Shown here piece by piece: positions 14,364 to 26,897 of a stretch of 64,000 bases of DNA. The stretch's first letter is position 1; the number at the start of each line of letters is the position of its first letter. The notes under the pieces are model-generated. The model was not told the DNA's origin. It searched no databases and saw nothing but the letters and a program-made list of their open reading frames with translations. Made by a program: the position numbers and the translations under genes. Origin of the DNA: Panonychus citri (lineage: Eukaryota; Arthropoda; Arachnida; Trombidiformes; Tetranychidae); contig NW_026515547.1 of assembly GCF_014898815.1 (NCBI RefSeq), forward strand, positions 682,001 to 746,000, in the 5' to 3' direction.

Positions 14364-16531
14364 AAAGAATAACAAAAGTGCAAAAAAAACTTTTCTCTCA
14401 AATTTCATTATCATTTATTATTAAAATCTTTTCATGAAGTTCAGTAAACATGAACGAGAGATTAAAACTTTTGGGATTAGAATTTTTCTCTTTCATTCTC
14501 AGTTGGCTTGCAGTTCATTTCTCATCAATTTCTCTTTCGTCTAGAGTCTCTTTTTGTGTTAATTGTTGATTGTTCCAAGTTATTCATATGGAGAAACAGA
14601 AAGTGAATCACTAAATTCAAAGCTCTGAATCTTTATCCACCAATGAAATCCAAGGAAGACTAAAGACAATCAGTCAATTGAATTGATAATAATAATGATG
14701 AGTAAATTAGTTGAATGAATCATGAAATAAATGGTTAACTAAATTAATGAATGTAACATGGTAAAAGTTCAATGAACAATTGACGAGTTAGATTGAAACA
14801 AATAATTCAATAATAGTAAAAGTAAATTTTTCATCATTAAAAAAAGTAAATAAACTAAAAGCTAGAGCACTAAACATAATTAGTTATCGATTGTATTAAT
14901 AGTTATAATAATAATCTCCCTCTTTGTGTATTTTGAAGTGATGATTAGTGATTAAATTGTGACAGAAAATTATCATGAAAATTAAAAAAAAGGAAAAAGT
15001 TGTGAATTTAAGTTAACATGAAAATCTAATTCATTTCGATTGAAATGAATTTCTTGACATTCTGGTTTGACATGAGAGAGAGAGAGAATGATGATAAAAC
15101 TGATACAAATGATGATGAGACAGATGATAAACCTAAATGAATGAATAGTCACAATCAATGAGATGATAATAATAATCATTTAATTGATGTTATTACAAGT
15201 AACAGAAAGAAAATTAATATCATAACTCATGGAGATGATGAGGAAGCAGATGAAGAAGGCGGTTATTATGAAGATGATGATGATGATGATGATGATGGAG
15301 AAGAAGATGAAAAAGTTAATAGATGATGAAGGAAGATGAGGTTAGAATCATTTTTAATCATAATGTAAGATCCATTAAACTTTTCTGATGGAATCATCAT
15401 CATCCTAATCATCATATGTATGTGTTACTTTTTACCTTTGAAAGGTAACCTTTTTAAATGATATAAAGGTAGAAAACATTTACCGTTATATTATTATGTA
15501 TGTAACTCATTCTAATAAATTAACTCTGAAAAAGAAGAGCATAAAATTGATGAACTGAATTAGATCTGATTACGATTGATTAATGATGATTAAATATTAC
15601 ATTTAAGTGTCAATGTTTGTCAGTAACAACAACAACATTAGAATGATTTACAAGCATTCATGAAAATTGAATAATATCAAAGATAATTACACTGGTTATT
15701 AGTTAAACTTTGTTCGTATCAAATTTAAGATTGAATTTGAACATAATTCATAATTAAAGTAACAATAACAATCGAAACAATTGTAGTTATCAAGTAGATT
15801 TTCATTGAAGGAAATTCTAACGAGACATTATCAGGATGTTGTCGTTTTTCAGTTTAAAGGTAAAAAAAGTCTTCTTTTCATCATCATCATCTTGTTCTCG
15901 CTCTAAGAGTCATTGATTCATCTATTGTCTCGTCGAATTCATTAAACCATAGTTGATACATAGAAACATAGTATATATATGAAATTTCTATGGTTTTATT
16001 ACTTCACCTGAAAGGTAAATCATCAGGTAAAGAATCGCCATCTTCATCCTAATCTTTTTTTTCTGACAAGGGAAAAAAACGATTTTCTATCTGTAGTTTC
16101 TATTAATTTACTTATTCATTCAGTCTCCTCATCATTTCCATATTTTGATGATGATCATCATCATCTCAATGTTATTCAATAATATTATTATAATAAACTC
16201 TTGAAGGATATCATGCGATGAAAAAAGAAATATGATGATAATATATGATGATGATGATGATGATGATGATGATAAGCTAAATAATGAAAAGGAAAGGTAA
16301 GTTACGGAAGTTATATCATTGGATATAAAACAACAACAAATTATAATATATCACTGGATTGAAATGCCTCCTACTATCAACCAACCAACTGATTAACTAA
16401 CAACGGATCATCATTGATATCAAGTTAGTTAAAGGATAAAAAAGTAACTACTTCAGGTATATAATTTATGCATCAGTTGTTTCCTAAATTAACTACAATC
16501 AAAAGGCCATGAAGGTGATATACCTGAGTTT

Positions 16532-16534
<3 letters not shown>

Positions 16535-16569
<35 letters not shown>
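16535..16569. repeat. (CT)n microsatellite
   Basis: CT tract of about 35 bases. Confidence 0.9.
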
Positions 16570-16571
<2 letters not shown>

Positions 16572-17719
16572 ACATTGATATTGAACTTTATCATTCTCAC
16601 TCCATGTAAGAGTGAGATTACCAACTACTATAAGACTATCATCATCATTGAAACAATAGGATACGGACATTAGCCTGATCTTCATCTCCTTTGTTTAAGT
16701 TATCATTAAAATTGATGATGATTATTCATTCAGTTAATTGTCTTCACTAGATTTACTATTTATAATACAACGGAAGCACTTTTCTACTCGGACACTCACT
16801 CGATTAATAATTTAATTAAAATGAAAACAATAAACTAACTAATTAATAACATTCAGCATAACAATTAACCATCTTCATTGTAAATTTTGATTGTCAACTT
16901 CCTTTGACAATTTGTTTTTTACATTTACATTGATTCTGATTAAGCTTTTTCCTTTTATATCGTATTAAACGTTTATTGCTAACAATCAGCTTAAAATAAA
17001 CAATCACTTTGAAAATAAAAAAAAATATCATTGATTTAATCAATGGTTGAGTTGATCAAAGTAAATCTTTGACAATTAACGATCAATTTATTGTGTGTAA
17101 ATACATTGAAATTTGACAATTTCTTTATTATAAAAGCGTTTTCAATCAACTGATAGTTGTTAACCTTGATTGTTGAAGAGTAAATTGTAATGATCATGAA
17201 AAGTGATGAGAAAAAAACAGAATCAAGTGTATTATTTACATTGGAGAAAATGTAAACTTTCAATAATAAGAAGTGCAAAGGAAAAGGTTGAATAATTTTT
17301 CACTAAACCTACACTTTTTTACCTGTTGATAAGTTAATCCATTGTAAATGAATTTAAGAAAAGAGGTAGACCTTAGAATCATAATCAGCAATGTGAAGAT
17401 GATGAAGAAAAAAAAAGATTGAAATTAATTGAATTAGCAATGAATGGGGATAAGAAAATGAGTAAAAAAATATACGAAAAGTTTCAAATTGTGATAATAA
17501 ACCACAAGAATCATATATGAATCAATCTTTGTAATTATTATGTGAATTGTAAAGGTAAAAGGAAACTACTGATTGCTCGTGGGGAGAAATGAAATCATGA
17601 TTATGACGATGATGATGACGATTTAATGAATGGTGAAGATGAAGAAGAAGAGGAAGAAGAGAAAAAGGAATCACAGGTAATAATAACATGGTTGACAATT
17701 AATTTCAGGCGATGATGAT

Positions 17720-17743
17720 GAGAGAGAGAGAGAGAGAGAGAGA
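17720..17743. repeat. (GA)n microsatellite
   Basis: GA tract of about 24 bases, followed at 17830-17847 by a second shorter tract. Confidence 0.9.
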
Positions 17744-18300
17744 AGGAGCCTTTTTGTGTTTGATTGTGTAGACTATGAAAAGAGAATCAAAATGATGATG
17801 GAAATACAAAGAGTGAGAGAGTAAGAGACAGAGAGAGAGAGAGAGAGGGAGAAAGAAGATAACAAAAGATAAATGAATTGAATTGTTTAGATACTAGGTA
17901 ATAGAAAGTGAAAAGGATAATATGAAAGATAGAGAAAAGATGAAGATAAAAAATATATATGATAATATGCTTGATATCTCATGGATAGAATATTTTTCCT
18001 CAATCTATTGTTGGCTATACCGATTGGCGATGAAGATGAAGATGATGATGGCGATGAGGTGAATACAATGAATTTTGACTTGAATGATTCCACTATTTGT
18101 ATCCATTTTTCTGGCTCTTGAATGAAAAAAGACTGAAAAAGTAAGTTCAATATTTTAGACCGAAAAGTGATTAATAAGAGCTAAGATTGTGATTCGTTTC
18201 ACGATTTGAAAGCAATTCAAATTTTCAGATCATCAATGAATTTCAAGATTAACTGTAAATGTGAAATTTTTATAACTTGATTAAGATTTTTTTACTCTTA

Positions 18301-19994
18301 TTAACATAGATAATTTTTCCGTAGCATTTCAACCGCTTTTTCCACTTGTTTATTGGTGAATTCTCGTTCCCATTGAGACGAGAAAACTACATTGGCACGT
18401 TCAACTCTTTCTTGATTACTCATTTGATTGGAAATTCTTTGACGAGCTTCCTCTTCCGTTAGATTATTTCGAACTTTTAACCGACGAACTGCTTCGTCAA
18501 CGGGAATGATTGAAGTCCAAATTTGGTGGAATTGATCTTCCCAACCTGCTTCCAATAAGAGAGCCGCTTCTACAACGACGATATCATGTTGTTCAGAGAC
18601 TTCACTGGTTCTTTGTTCAATCAACTCCCTTGTTGCAGGCCAAATGATTGAATTTAACAGGTTAAGTTTAGTTTTATCAGAGAAAACGATTGCACCCAAT
18701 TTTCGTCGATCAATTGACTGGTCAGTAGAATTCACTATCTCAGTCCCAAAAGCCTCGATCAACTTTGAATAAGCGATAGCATTTGGATTGGAATAAGTTT
18801 GATGAGCCAACACATCGGCGTTGATTGTAAAAATATCAAGGTCAGAAAGATGTTTACAGATTGTTGATTTTCCAGAACAAATTCCCCCAATAAGGCCAAT
18901 ACGATAAGGTCGACGAGGAAGGTTATTGCGAATTGGCGGTTCTCTAATGAGAGTTCCCAATTTTCGCATTCGTAAACTTGATGAACTAATTTTATCTTCT
19001 TCATGTTGACTTTCATGAGCCTCATCTTTAACCATATCAAAACAAACGATCTCCAATTCGTTCATATTTTTTTCCTTTCTAATTGTGTTGATTTTTTCGC
19101 CCCCTTTAAGCGTCTCTTGACTGACCACAATGCAACTTAATTCAGGATCAACAATCGCAGGTCCAAAGGGATCAGTAATACCAACAGTTTTGTACTCAAT
19201 GGAATCGCAAACATCAGTTAGAAATGAACGAACATCGTCCATCCGCTTTTCCAAGGGTTGAATCAATTCCCATAGAACTTTTTTCTGTACCATGTTAACA
19301 TTAGTTATTCCAATTGTCATTGATTTTCTGGTTCTAATCAAAGCTTCGCTCAATAAAACCTTATGACCATTATGAAGATGGTCAAATGTTCCCCCGAGGC
19401 AAATATGATCATGAAAAGTGATCTTTTCAATTGGAGATGGAGAATCGGGTGTTACTTCAGGATTCGGGACCATCTTAATTTCCTTAAATTGTCCAAGATC
19501 AATATTGTTCCCGAGAAGACTTGGTAAATTTCTGTAAACATGTAATTATAATTAGGCCAAAAATAAGAAGGAAAAAGATGAAAATAAAAAGATTAATGAA
19601 ACAAGTTCTTCAACAATTTGTCCGTCTAAAGTATAAATTGTATTCTTAATAAATATTAACACTTACTTTGGATTAATTTGTTCCAATCCATTGTAAAGAA
19701 GTACTCGAGGTTGATTGTGGAAATCAGTTAGTGTTGATTTAATTATCACTCTTACATCCAAATGGGGGACTCTCAAACTTGCAGCTCGATAAATGGTCGG
19801 TAAATAAAAGTGATTATCATCAGGGTAATCTGATTGTTCATCTGAGTGTTTACCATCTTGACAATTTAAAGTTTTCACAATTTTAACATAAAGCACTTTG
19901 AAACCAATGATTTAGCTTCATTCAAGAAGTGACCAATTGTCGATGGGATCTTGGTGAATGGCGATTGTATCAAAAATAGTCCACATTTATACAT
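18301..19994 (-). CDS. COASY: Bifunctional coenzyme A synthase (PPAT + dephospho-CoA kinase)
   Basis: Carries out the last two steps of CoA synthesis: adenylyl transfer to 4'-phosphopantetheine, then phosphorylation of dephospho-CoA. Exons are 19994-19667 and 19531-18301, with a clean GTAAGT donor and TTACAG acceptor. The PPAT domain shows GGTFD and the nucleotide-binding HNGH (about residues 156-166) and the ISSSSLR motif (about 291-297). The kinase domain has the P-loop GGICSGKST (about 325-333). The N-terminal region (MYKCGLFLIQ, then LYVK and HLDVR) matches animal COASY, but it runs into the next segment only if one A is added to the AAA at 19897-19899 (minus strand), so one base appears to be missing. 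With it the protein is 519 aa, near the vertebrate 560. NCAPG lies upstream on the same strand. Confidence 0.93.
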
Positions 19995-20450
19995 AATAAT
20001 TGATGTAAAGGTTAAGGAAAAACAATAAGTTTACAAAAAATATAACAATTTAAAGGGAAAAACAGATCAACAGAGTAAATCAAATGTTCATCAACAGATG
20101 ATTAAAGACAAATTGTTTACGAGAATCTCTTCAAGATGGCGACACTTTGATACAATTTAATCGCAATTGATACTAAGATGATCAGGTTATACAATTAACT
20201 GATTGTTTGATGAATAGTTACAATGGACTTCTAAAAATATAGACAACTTGATTGAAAATAATATGATGTAAGCATGAGGGAGGGAAATAATAGTTTGATA
20301 ATGAATGAAAAGTTTTAACAGTTTTGATAATGATAATATAATTGATAACTAGATCATTATTCTTGATGGTAAATTGTAATTGATTAAATGATGTTGATGA
20401 TGGTAAATTGTCATGATTTGCAAATAAAAAGTGGAAAGTGTATCAATTGA
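19995..20450. other. Intergenic: COASY promoter and NCAPG 3' end
   Basis: Both flanking genes run on the minus strand, so this 456-bp gap holds the NCAPG 3' UTR and the COASY promoter. A YY1-type GCCATCTTG element is present at 20132-20140. Nothing else is recognisable. Confidence 0.6.
20132..20140 (-). promoter_or_regulatory. YY1-like GCCATCTTG element
   Basis: The minus strand reads GCCATCTTG, the classical YY1/Pho core, about 140 bases upstream of the proposed COASY start codon and in the same orientation as the gene. Housekeeping promoters often carry this element near the transcription start; its role here is inferred. Confidence 0.4.
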
Positions 20451-23400
20451 TTAGGTTTCATTTTCTTCAATGTCTGACCATCGGAGAGTTTCAGATACAT
20501 CTGAAAGTGAATCAATTCCATCAGCGATTTCATCATCATCACCTCCATTTTCTTCTTCATCTTCATCATCACCTTTATCTTTTCCATCGGTTTCCTTTGA
20601 ATCATCATCACTTAATTCTGGCATTGATCCTAATGGATCAAGATTCAAATCTTCTTCCATTTGTTCAAGTTCATCCAATTCACCAGTTCCTTCGGTATCA
20701 TCACCCAATTCACCTGAAGCATGTGAAAGGGATGCATTGAGTTCACCTCGACCAAATGATTTATAAAACATTAGGAAAGATCGAATAAACTTTTCGGCCT
20801 TCTTTCGGCTTAAAGCTCTCATTCCCTCCATTCGAGATTTAACTTTAACAGCTAACTTAATCATAACTGGACGTAATTCGTTGAAAACTGTATCATCAAT
20901 ATCATCCAGGGATAAGCGTAGACAAGCCTTGAGAAGATATTCAATCAGAAAATCTTCATAAAATTTAAATTCTTGATCATTACTGATCACAATAGAATAC
21001 ATTTTGTGAATCAGATTACTAAGTAGATGCTTATGGTGACTTGGTTTGATCAAATTAAGCATGAAACTGGTTACATTTTTCAAATCAATTTGTCGATATT
21101 GACAATTTTTATCAAGTTTTGGTAAATATTGGAATAACCGTAAATCTTTAGGATCTTTATCCAGGCAATATTTGGCTTCGAAAAGCACTTCCAAAGTGTC
21201 GATAAAACAATCAACTAGACAAGTTTGACCAGTCACTGTGATGTGATCATCTTCCCGAACATATTTGCTTTCAGAGCCAACATAAATTGGTAAGAAAACA
21301 CCAAGAAATTGTAAAATTCTGGGCTTTGTCTCGGGTAAATACCAAGTAATTATGAATCGAGAAAGTAACGATGGAGAATAGATAACACCGAGGATCATTA
21401 ATTTGGCGAAACCTTCAAATGCTGCTGTTTCCATTTCATCAACTCCATTATTGAAAAGAGTCTCAGTGAAAAGTTTAACCAATGAATTGATCATCTCTTG
21501 TTCAGAGTTACTATTTAAAGTTTCAAAACGACGACTTCTCTCTCGATCCATTATCGTTGTCTCAGCATCAGTTTCCTCATCTTCCTCATCATTTTCATCG
21601 TCTTCTTCCATCATTGAACGATGAATCTCAGCTTGAGTTTCTGCATCACCGATACTTCCCATTTGTGATAGTTCGAGTAGTTCAGGATCACCACCTTGAA
21701 GAGTAAGATTGGCGATATCCTCCTCGATTCTCATTCTTGATGATCTTCTCTCTTCGGTAGTTGTTTTCGTCTTTCTAAGTAAAGGTTCAATTCCATGTTT
21801 ACAGATACAATCAAAGATACTATGTAAGGCGATCACTCGAGTCATAATCTCAGAGTCGTATTTAAGAACTTGTAAGATAAGATTACAGTGTTGACGGAAT
21901 AAAGAGTCACTTAGAAGACATGAAAGTCCAAGTGCTTTAACAGCGATTGTTCGAGTACGTCCATCTATATTTAATACACTTGGTAGAACAATTTGATCGA
22001 TATGACTGAAAATTAGAGTATTCGCTGTTTCAAATTTACCATGTTCCAAAGCTCCAACAAATATTTGTAAACATTTAAGTAATGTTTCCGGGTGATCATT
22101 TAGGTTAAATGGTTCTGTCGGTGGAACTTGACTTGGTGGAATTTGTTGTGATTGAGTTGATTTCTGTTGTAATCGAATATTTTGATATCTTTCACGTTGG
22201 TTGGCCAATTCATCCAATTTATTTTTCATATTTTGAGCTGTCATGAAATCTTGTTCAGCGATTGCTTTATCAAGTTGATCTCTGTATTCCTCTATTTCCA
22301 TTGTGAGACGAGCATAATCGGCATCGAATGTTGGTTCAACTGAGCCACTTGGTTCGGGAGTTTTAGATTTCATGATAGTTTCTTCAACACTTATTTCTGC
22401 GGCAATATTGTAAACCTTACTGGTACATTCTGCGGTGAATTCGATAAGATGATTTGGATCTTTGAAAATTCGACGAGCAATAAACTTCATGATAGGTGAA
22501 ATACTATCACGAAAATCAAGATGAAGGTTTGGTGAAAAGATTATTGTACGAATCATATCTAAGATGTAATTTTGTTGAGCTTCGTCACAAACATCGTACA
22601 AAAGAAGAATCGAAACCAACTGATTGTAAACAAATTCTTTGTCAATAAGTTCTTCATCAGTTGATTTATCGGAAGAATCAATAGAATCGACAAACCTGAG
22701 ACAAAAAGAGTAAATCAAAAGGAAAGTAAATGTTAGTAAGTTTTTCACTCTAAACAAATGAATACCTATTGACTTACTTTTGTAAATATTGACAAATATG
22801 TGGTAGTTCTGGGAATAGGTAATCAGCGATGTGAGAATCATCTTTGGCTTGATTAGAGTCTTCATTTAATGTTCTATCAGCCCAATCGTCGACTGCAGTT
22901 TCTGCTTCATCTAATTTAGTGTTGCCTGTTAGAGTTGAATTGTTATGCTGATCAATTGGTTTTGATGCGAAATTTTTATCTGCTCGTCTTATAAATTCAT
23001 CTTCATTTTTCTTAATGAAAGTATTTAAACACTGCCAAGTGAAAACTTTTTCCGGTGTTTGATGCTCTTCTTTGAGTAGTTTTTCGTCATCAAGATAAGA
23101 TTCACGGAAATTATGAGCAACACTATGGAATCTTGTTCCAAATTGCTCATCACTTGTTTCGATAAAATGACCGAAAAATATATCCAAAACTTTTTTGGTC
23201 AATTTAGGTTCATTTTTCACATCTATTTCGGTCATAAGTTTAACCAAATCACCGTCACAATTTTTAAGCCAAGATGTAAGTACATTATCTTCCACCACTT
23301 TACGAACATTTGGATGTCTATCGTTTAGACCTTCTTTAAGAATTAGAAGTCGTTGTTCGGTAGAGAGAAGTTTCAATGGTACATGTTCGGCGATCTTGGT

Positions 23401-24487
23401 GAAGGCTGTTTTCCTTACTACAGCTTTAACATCTCGAATCTTTTTAAGATGAAATGAAGAGTCTCAGGAGTTACTAGGACCGATTTGAGAGAAGCAATTC
23501 TAACTTGAAAAGCGGGATCCATTCCGATATGGAATTTGAATGCATTCACAACAGGACAATCGGGTTTACTTGCATCTTGAAATAGTATCAATGTGAAAGC
23601 GGCCAGAGCTCGAACAAGATAATTTCGATCACCAGCAAGACTAAGTAATGCATCTTGTAATTCCTTGTAAATCTTGTCATCAATATCCTTGGTACTACGA
23701 AGAAGTCTACTAACTAAAAGACAGACATTTTTTCGGACAGTTGTATCGTTACAAAATATTTCCTTCATAAGAATCTCGGACATGGTGTAATCTAGAACAC
23801 AAGCTTTACTCGAATGAGCTTCGGTGAAAATTTCTTCACCGAAAATAGATTCTGCAAGTTCATCCATAGTTTCATCCTCTAGAATAATCAAAGAGAACAT
23901 GAAAAAATTTATTAGAAAAATGAGATAAACTATATTATAAGATGAGTGATTTCATCATTTGGAAAAGATCATCTCAACAACTTAAAACTCTTACCTTTAA
24001 GTTCAATTCCTCTTTTTTCATTGTCCAAGGTGTTGATCAATTTTGGTATAAATACAAGACAATTTTTGGTAAAAGGACTCTTAGCATCACTTCGCAAGAT
24101 AATTCGCAAGAAATGTCTAAACTTTTCACAAAAATCCTCATGACTGGTAGAATGATACAATTCCCGCAATTTTTTTATACACTCATCATGATACTGTAGA
24201 TGTTGACATTTTTGGAAAACATCGGCCATCTTATCAATATCAATCGATTTATCAGTAACTTTATCAACCTGAGTAGGAACATTTTTCTCTTTTAAAATTT
24301 TCTTCACGGCCTTTGATCTACCACGAATGGCAGTTACCCTTTTTCCCGCCCGGTTGCAAGTGTTACCAGTAAGAGAGGTTGAAGCTGTTGATGATGAAGA
24401 TGAAGATGAACACGATGGACCAATTGATGAACAATTGACTGTGGATGAAGCTGGATTGACGTTTCTTTCTCGTTTTCTTAACTTCAT
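20451..24487 (-). CDS. NCAPG: Condensin complex subunit 3 (CAP-G)
   Basis: HEAT-repeat subunit of condensin I, needed for mitotic chromosome compaction. Exons are 24487-23995, 23878-22778 and 22695-20451; donors and acceptors are canonical and phases agree. Strong family matches include GLNDRHPNVRKVV in the HEAT region, EAFEGFAKLM-like and LLSRFIITWY segments, and an acidic C-terminus rich in Glu/Asp. A coiled stretch follows the first third (EIEEYRDQLDKAIAEQDF). Exon 2 has a one-base break at the T5 run 23441-23445: adding one base restores LKKIRDVKAVVRK and makes the joined length a multiple of three (3840 nt, 1279 aa). Human CAP-G is about 1015 aa; the extra length is partly a Ser-rich N-terminus. 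The promoter is shared with the divergent gene at 25043. Confidence 0.92.
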
Positions 24488-25042
24488 AATTACTTAATTA
24501 ATACGAAAAAAAAACCACATCAAAATGATAAAAGATAAGAATAAAAAAAAACAAACAAATGAAAATCAATCTCTAAACAAAAACGGATTCAAAAAAGAAA
24601 ATGATTCAAAAGAAAAAAGAAACAGCTGAAAAAGTGTAAAATTCTAACCACCAGATGGCAGCAGGTTCGATTTTCTCCAAAAAGGTGGCGCTTTACTCGA
24701 AGAGATTTTAATTGTGAGATTAATTAAGTTTAACAATTAAGATCGATATTAATATTCACCGACAATTAGTTGATAATTAGCTTTAAGTGTTTAAATTAAA
24801 TTATTTTTTCTCCTCTAAATTGTTAAACTATAAATTCTTAAGCTCCAGTAAGTATTAAACTCCATCTTTAATTTGGCTTCTTTTTGGTGATTTCATCATT
24901 TTTAATTTTCTATTCTCTTTATTAATAGAAGATTTGTTTTATTCTATTCTTTTTTTTTATTTCGTTTGTTCTTTTTTCAACTTTAATTGTTATTCTTTTC
25001 TCTTTTTTTCTCCTTGGATTTTTAAATTGTTGTTATTCTTAA
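24488..25042. promoter_or_regulatory. Divergent promoter between NCAPG and the CHTOP-like gene
   Basis: A 555-bp head-to-head intergenic region. It holds a perfect CTCF-type core (24648-24661) and about 20 bases further a weaker GGTGGCGC element (about 24685-24692). The right half is T-rich (polypyrimidine), a likely 5' UTR of the plus-strand gene. Confidence 0.6.
24648..24661 (+). promoter_or_regulatory. CTCF-like core site
   Basis: CCACCAGATGGCAG fits the CTCF core CCASYAGRKGGCRS at all 14 positions, inside a bidirectional promoter about 160 bases from the NCAPG start. A related partial match follows at about 24679-24692. Protein binding is inferred. Confidence 0.5.
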
Positions 25043-26897
25043 ATGGCCGCCACCACAATGTCTTTGGAAAGTCAATCATCAAGATACGAAACCATGAGAG
25101 AGTTTGACAGTCCCGACGCTAATAATTTAATGGAAATTGTGGAAACCGAAGAGGCTATTCGCATTATCCGAAAACCTAATGAGAAAACAATTAGAAAAGA
25201 GATTTTGCCTCCAGTTTTTATTAGAACAAAACCTGAGATTCTAATTGAGAAAAAGCCCGTTATTGAGACGAAAATTACCCTACCACCATCTAAATGTGAC
25301 TTGACACTAAATGAAAGGTTCACTTTGGTTCTTTGTCACATTCAAAAGAAAGAGATTGATCCAGGATTTCAAGAATTAAAATGTCCGAATACATTGATTG
25401 GTCGATTACAGCGATGTAAGGCCGCTCGTTCGGCTGCTGCCCCTTACCCTACCCCACGGCAATCAAACCTTTCAACACCCATAATAATGCCCACTGGTTT
25501 GATCACAGGCCCAGGAGAAAAATCTAAGCCCTCACCATTTGATATGTGGCAAGAGTGAGTAATTAATTTTGTTTGTTGTTACTTTATAATATAGAAATTA
25601 ATTCCCGGTTAACAAACAAGTTCAAATTACATTTTAAATAATGATTAACACGCAAAACGAGTGTTGCCTAAATGTCCTCTATATTACTTCAGGGTTCTTC
25701 CCTTTCCAACAGTAATTTGCTTCCTAATCAAATTACTCATCGCAACTTTAAATCACTTGCAATAAGCAGCAACAAAAAAAAACTCTTAACCGATGGAAAT
25801 TGTTTAACTGCGGCTAGTTAGCTTTTTTCTCTTAATAGTAAACACTTTCTCTGTGCTATCCTAGAGATGATAAACATGATAACATGAAGAGAAAGTGGTT
25901 AATGATAGAGAGAGAGAGAAAGAAAGAAAAAGTAAGAGAGATTTTCTATTTACTCTCCCCCTTCTTTTGTTTTTGTTAATTTCCATTGTCTTTGTTGGAG
26001 AGTCTAATCTATATAAAAATAAACAAACGAAACATTACCCTAGATATCTAAGGATCTTTATAGATTCAACTAATTTTTCTGTTTTCTTCTCATCATTTTC
26101 ACCTTTGTAAATTAAAGTTTACTGTCAAATTTTCAAGTTCAAAGGTCAAATGTTGTTAAGGTGATTAACTTAAGACTTAAATCGGCTTTGATTGATGGAA
26201 GAGTTGAGAGATTATTAGCTTGATTCTTTAAGAAAATTTGTTACTTTTTTTTCTCATGACAACGGATCTTTGTTTACCCACGGTGATAATTTAAAAGAAC
26301 ATTTATTAATAGCATTTTCATTTTCATTTTTTTTCTCTTTTTTCTTACAATTCTAGGCCTGAACCACATCTACCTGGCGAATCTTTGTCATCCATCTTTG
26401 CCAAATATATGAAAACAAATTATTGCACTGGCCCATCGAAGAGCAGGGAAGAACTGGATGATGAGATTGAACAATATTTCATTTCTGTTGGTGGCAGAGG
26501 GAAAAGAGTTTTCAAAAAGAAGACAAAAGAAATGCTTGAGGATTCCTATAGAAAACAAATGGATCCGGATTTCGATCTCAATGATCGCATCAACAATATC
26601 AACATAAACTGTAATACAACTACTAACGTTCAATCAGAGGAAGAACCGAATCTATTTAGTAGTTTTGCTCGAGCAGTTAGATCGAAATCAATTTTTAAAA
26701 GAGAAAAAGCTTCTCTAGATCAAGACATTGATGATTACTGGGGATCTAGACGAAACCAAAGATCTCTCTCTGAAAGTTTAGATGATGATCTTGAAAATTA
26801 TAAGAAACAAGATCCCAGAAATCAATTGAAAACGCAACAAAAATCATCAGTTAATGATAATCCAGAAGATGATGAGTTTGCCGAATACATGGGATAA
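25043..26897 (+). CDS. CHTOP/FOP-like mRNA export adaptor with repeated UAP56-binding motifs
   Basis: Two exons, 25043-25554 and 26357-26897 (GTGAGT donor, TTCTAG acceptor), giving 350 aa. Residues 87-97 (LTLNERFTLVL) match the N-terminal SLNERFTNML block of animal CHTOP (Friend of PRMT1). The C-terminal half carries several LDxxLDxY-type motifs of the kind that bind the helicase UAP56/DDX39B: LDDEIEQYF (204-212), LDQDIDDYW (291-299), LDDDLENYK (312-320) and a final EDDEFAEYMG (341-350). Vertebrate CHTOP has two such motifs and a long Arg/Gly-rich centre; the RGG region is missing here. The likely role is nuclear mRNA export with TREX. Family assignment rests on short motifs, so ALYREF/UIF-type adaptors remain possible. 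The intron is 802 bp and holds a short GA tract near 25905 and no gene. Confidence 0.6.

Larger units (their letters stand above)
9098..18300. other. 9.2-kb non-coding stretch between KLF and COASY
   Basis: No conserved protein, tRNA or rRNA was recognised on either strand. It contains the KLF 3' UTR at its left end, GA/CT tracts (11419-11444, 13655-13664, 16535-16569, 17720-17743), many GAT/ATC runs, scattered CAGGTAA heptamers and one perfect CTCF-type core (14350-14363). The segment 12840-13240 stands out as free of simple repeats. This is long for such a compact genome and probably holds KLF regulatory DNA or unrecognised non-coding RNA. Confidence 0.55.

Noticed and set aside
23446..23485. 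Tiny intron in NCAPG as the cause of the frame change
   Set aside because: The only GT...AG pair would give an intron of about 35 bases with no pyrimidine tract; a missing base explains the data better.
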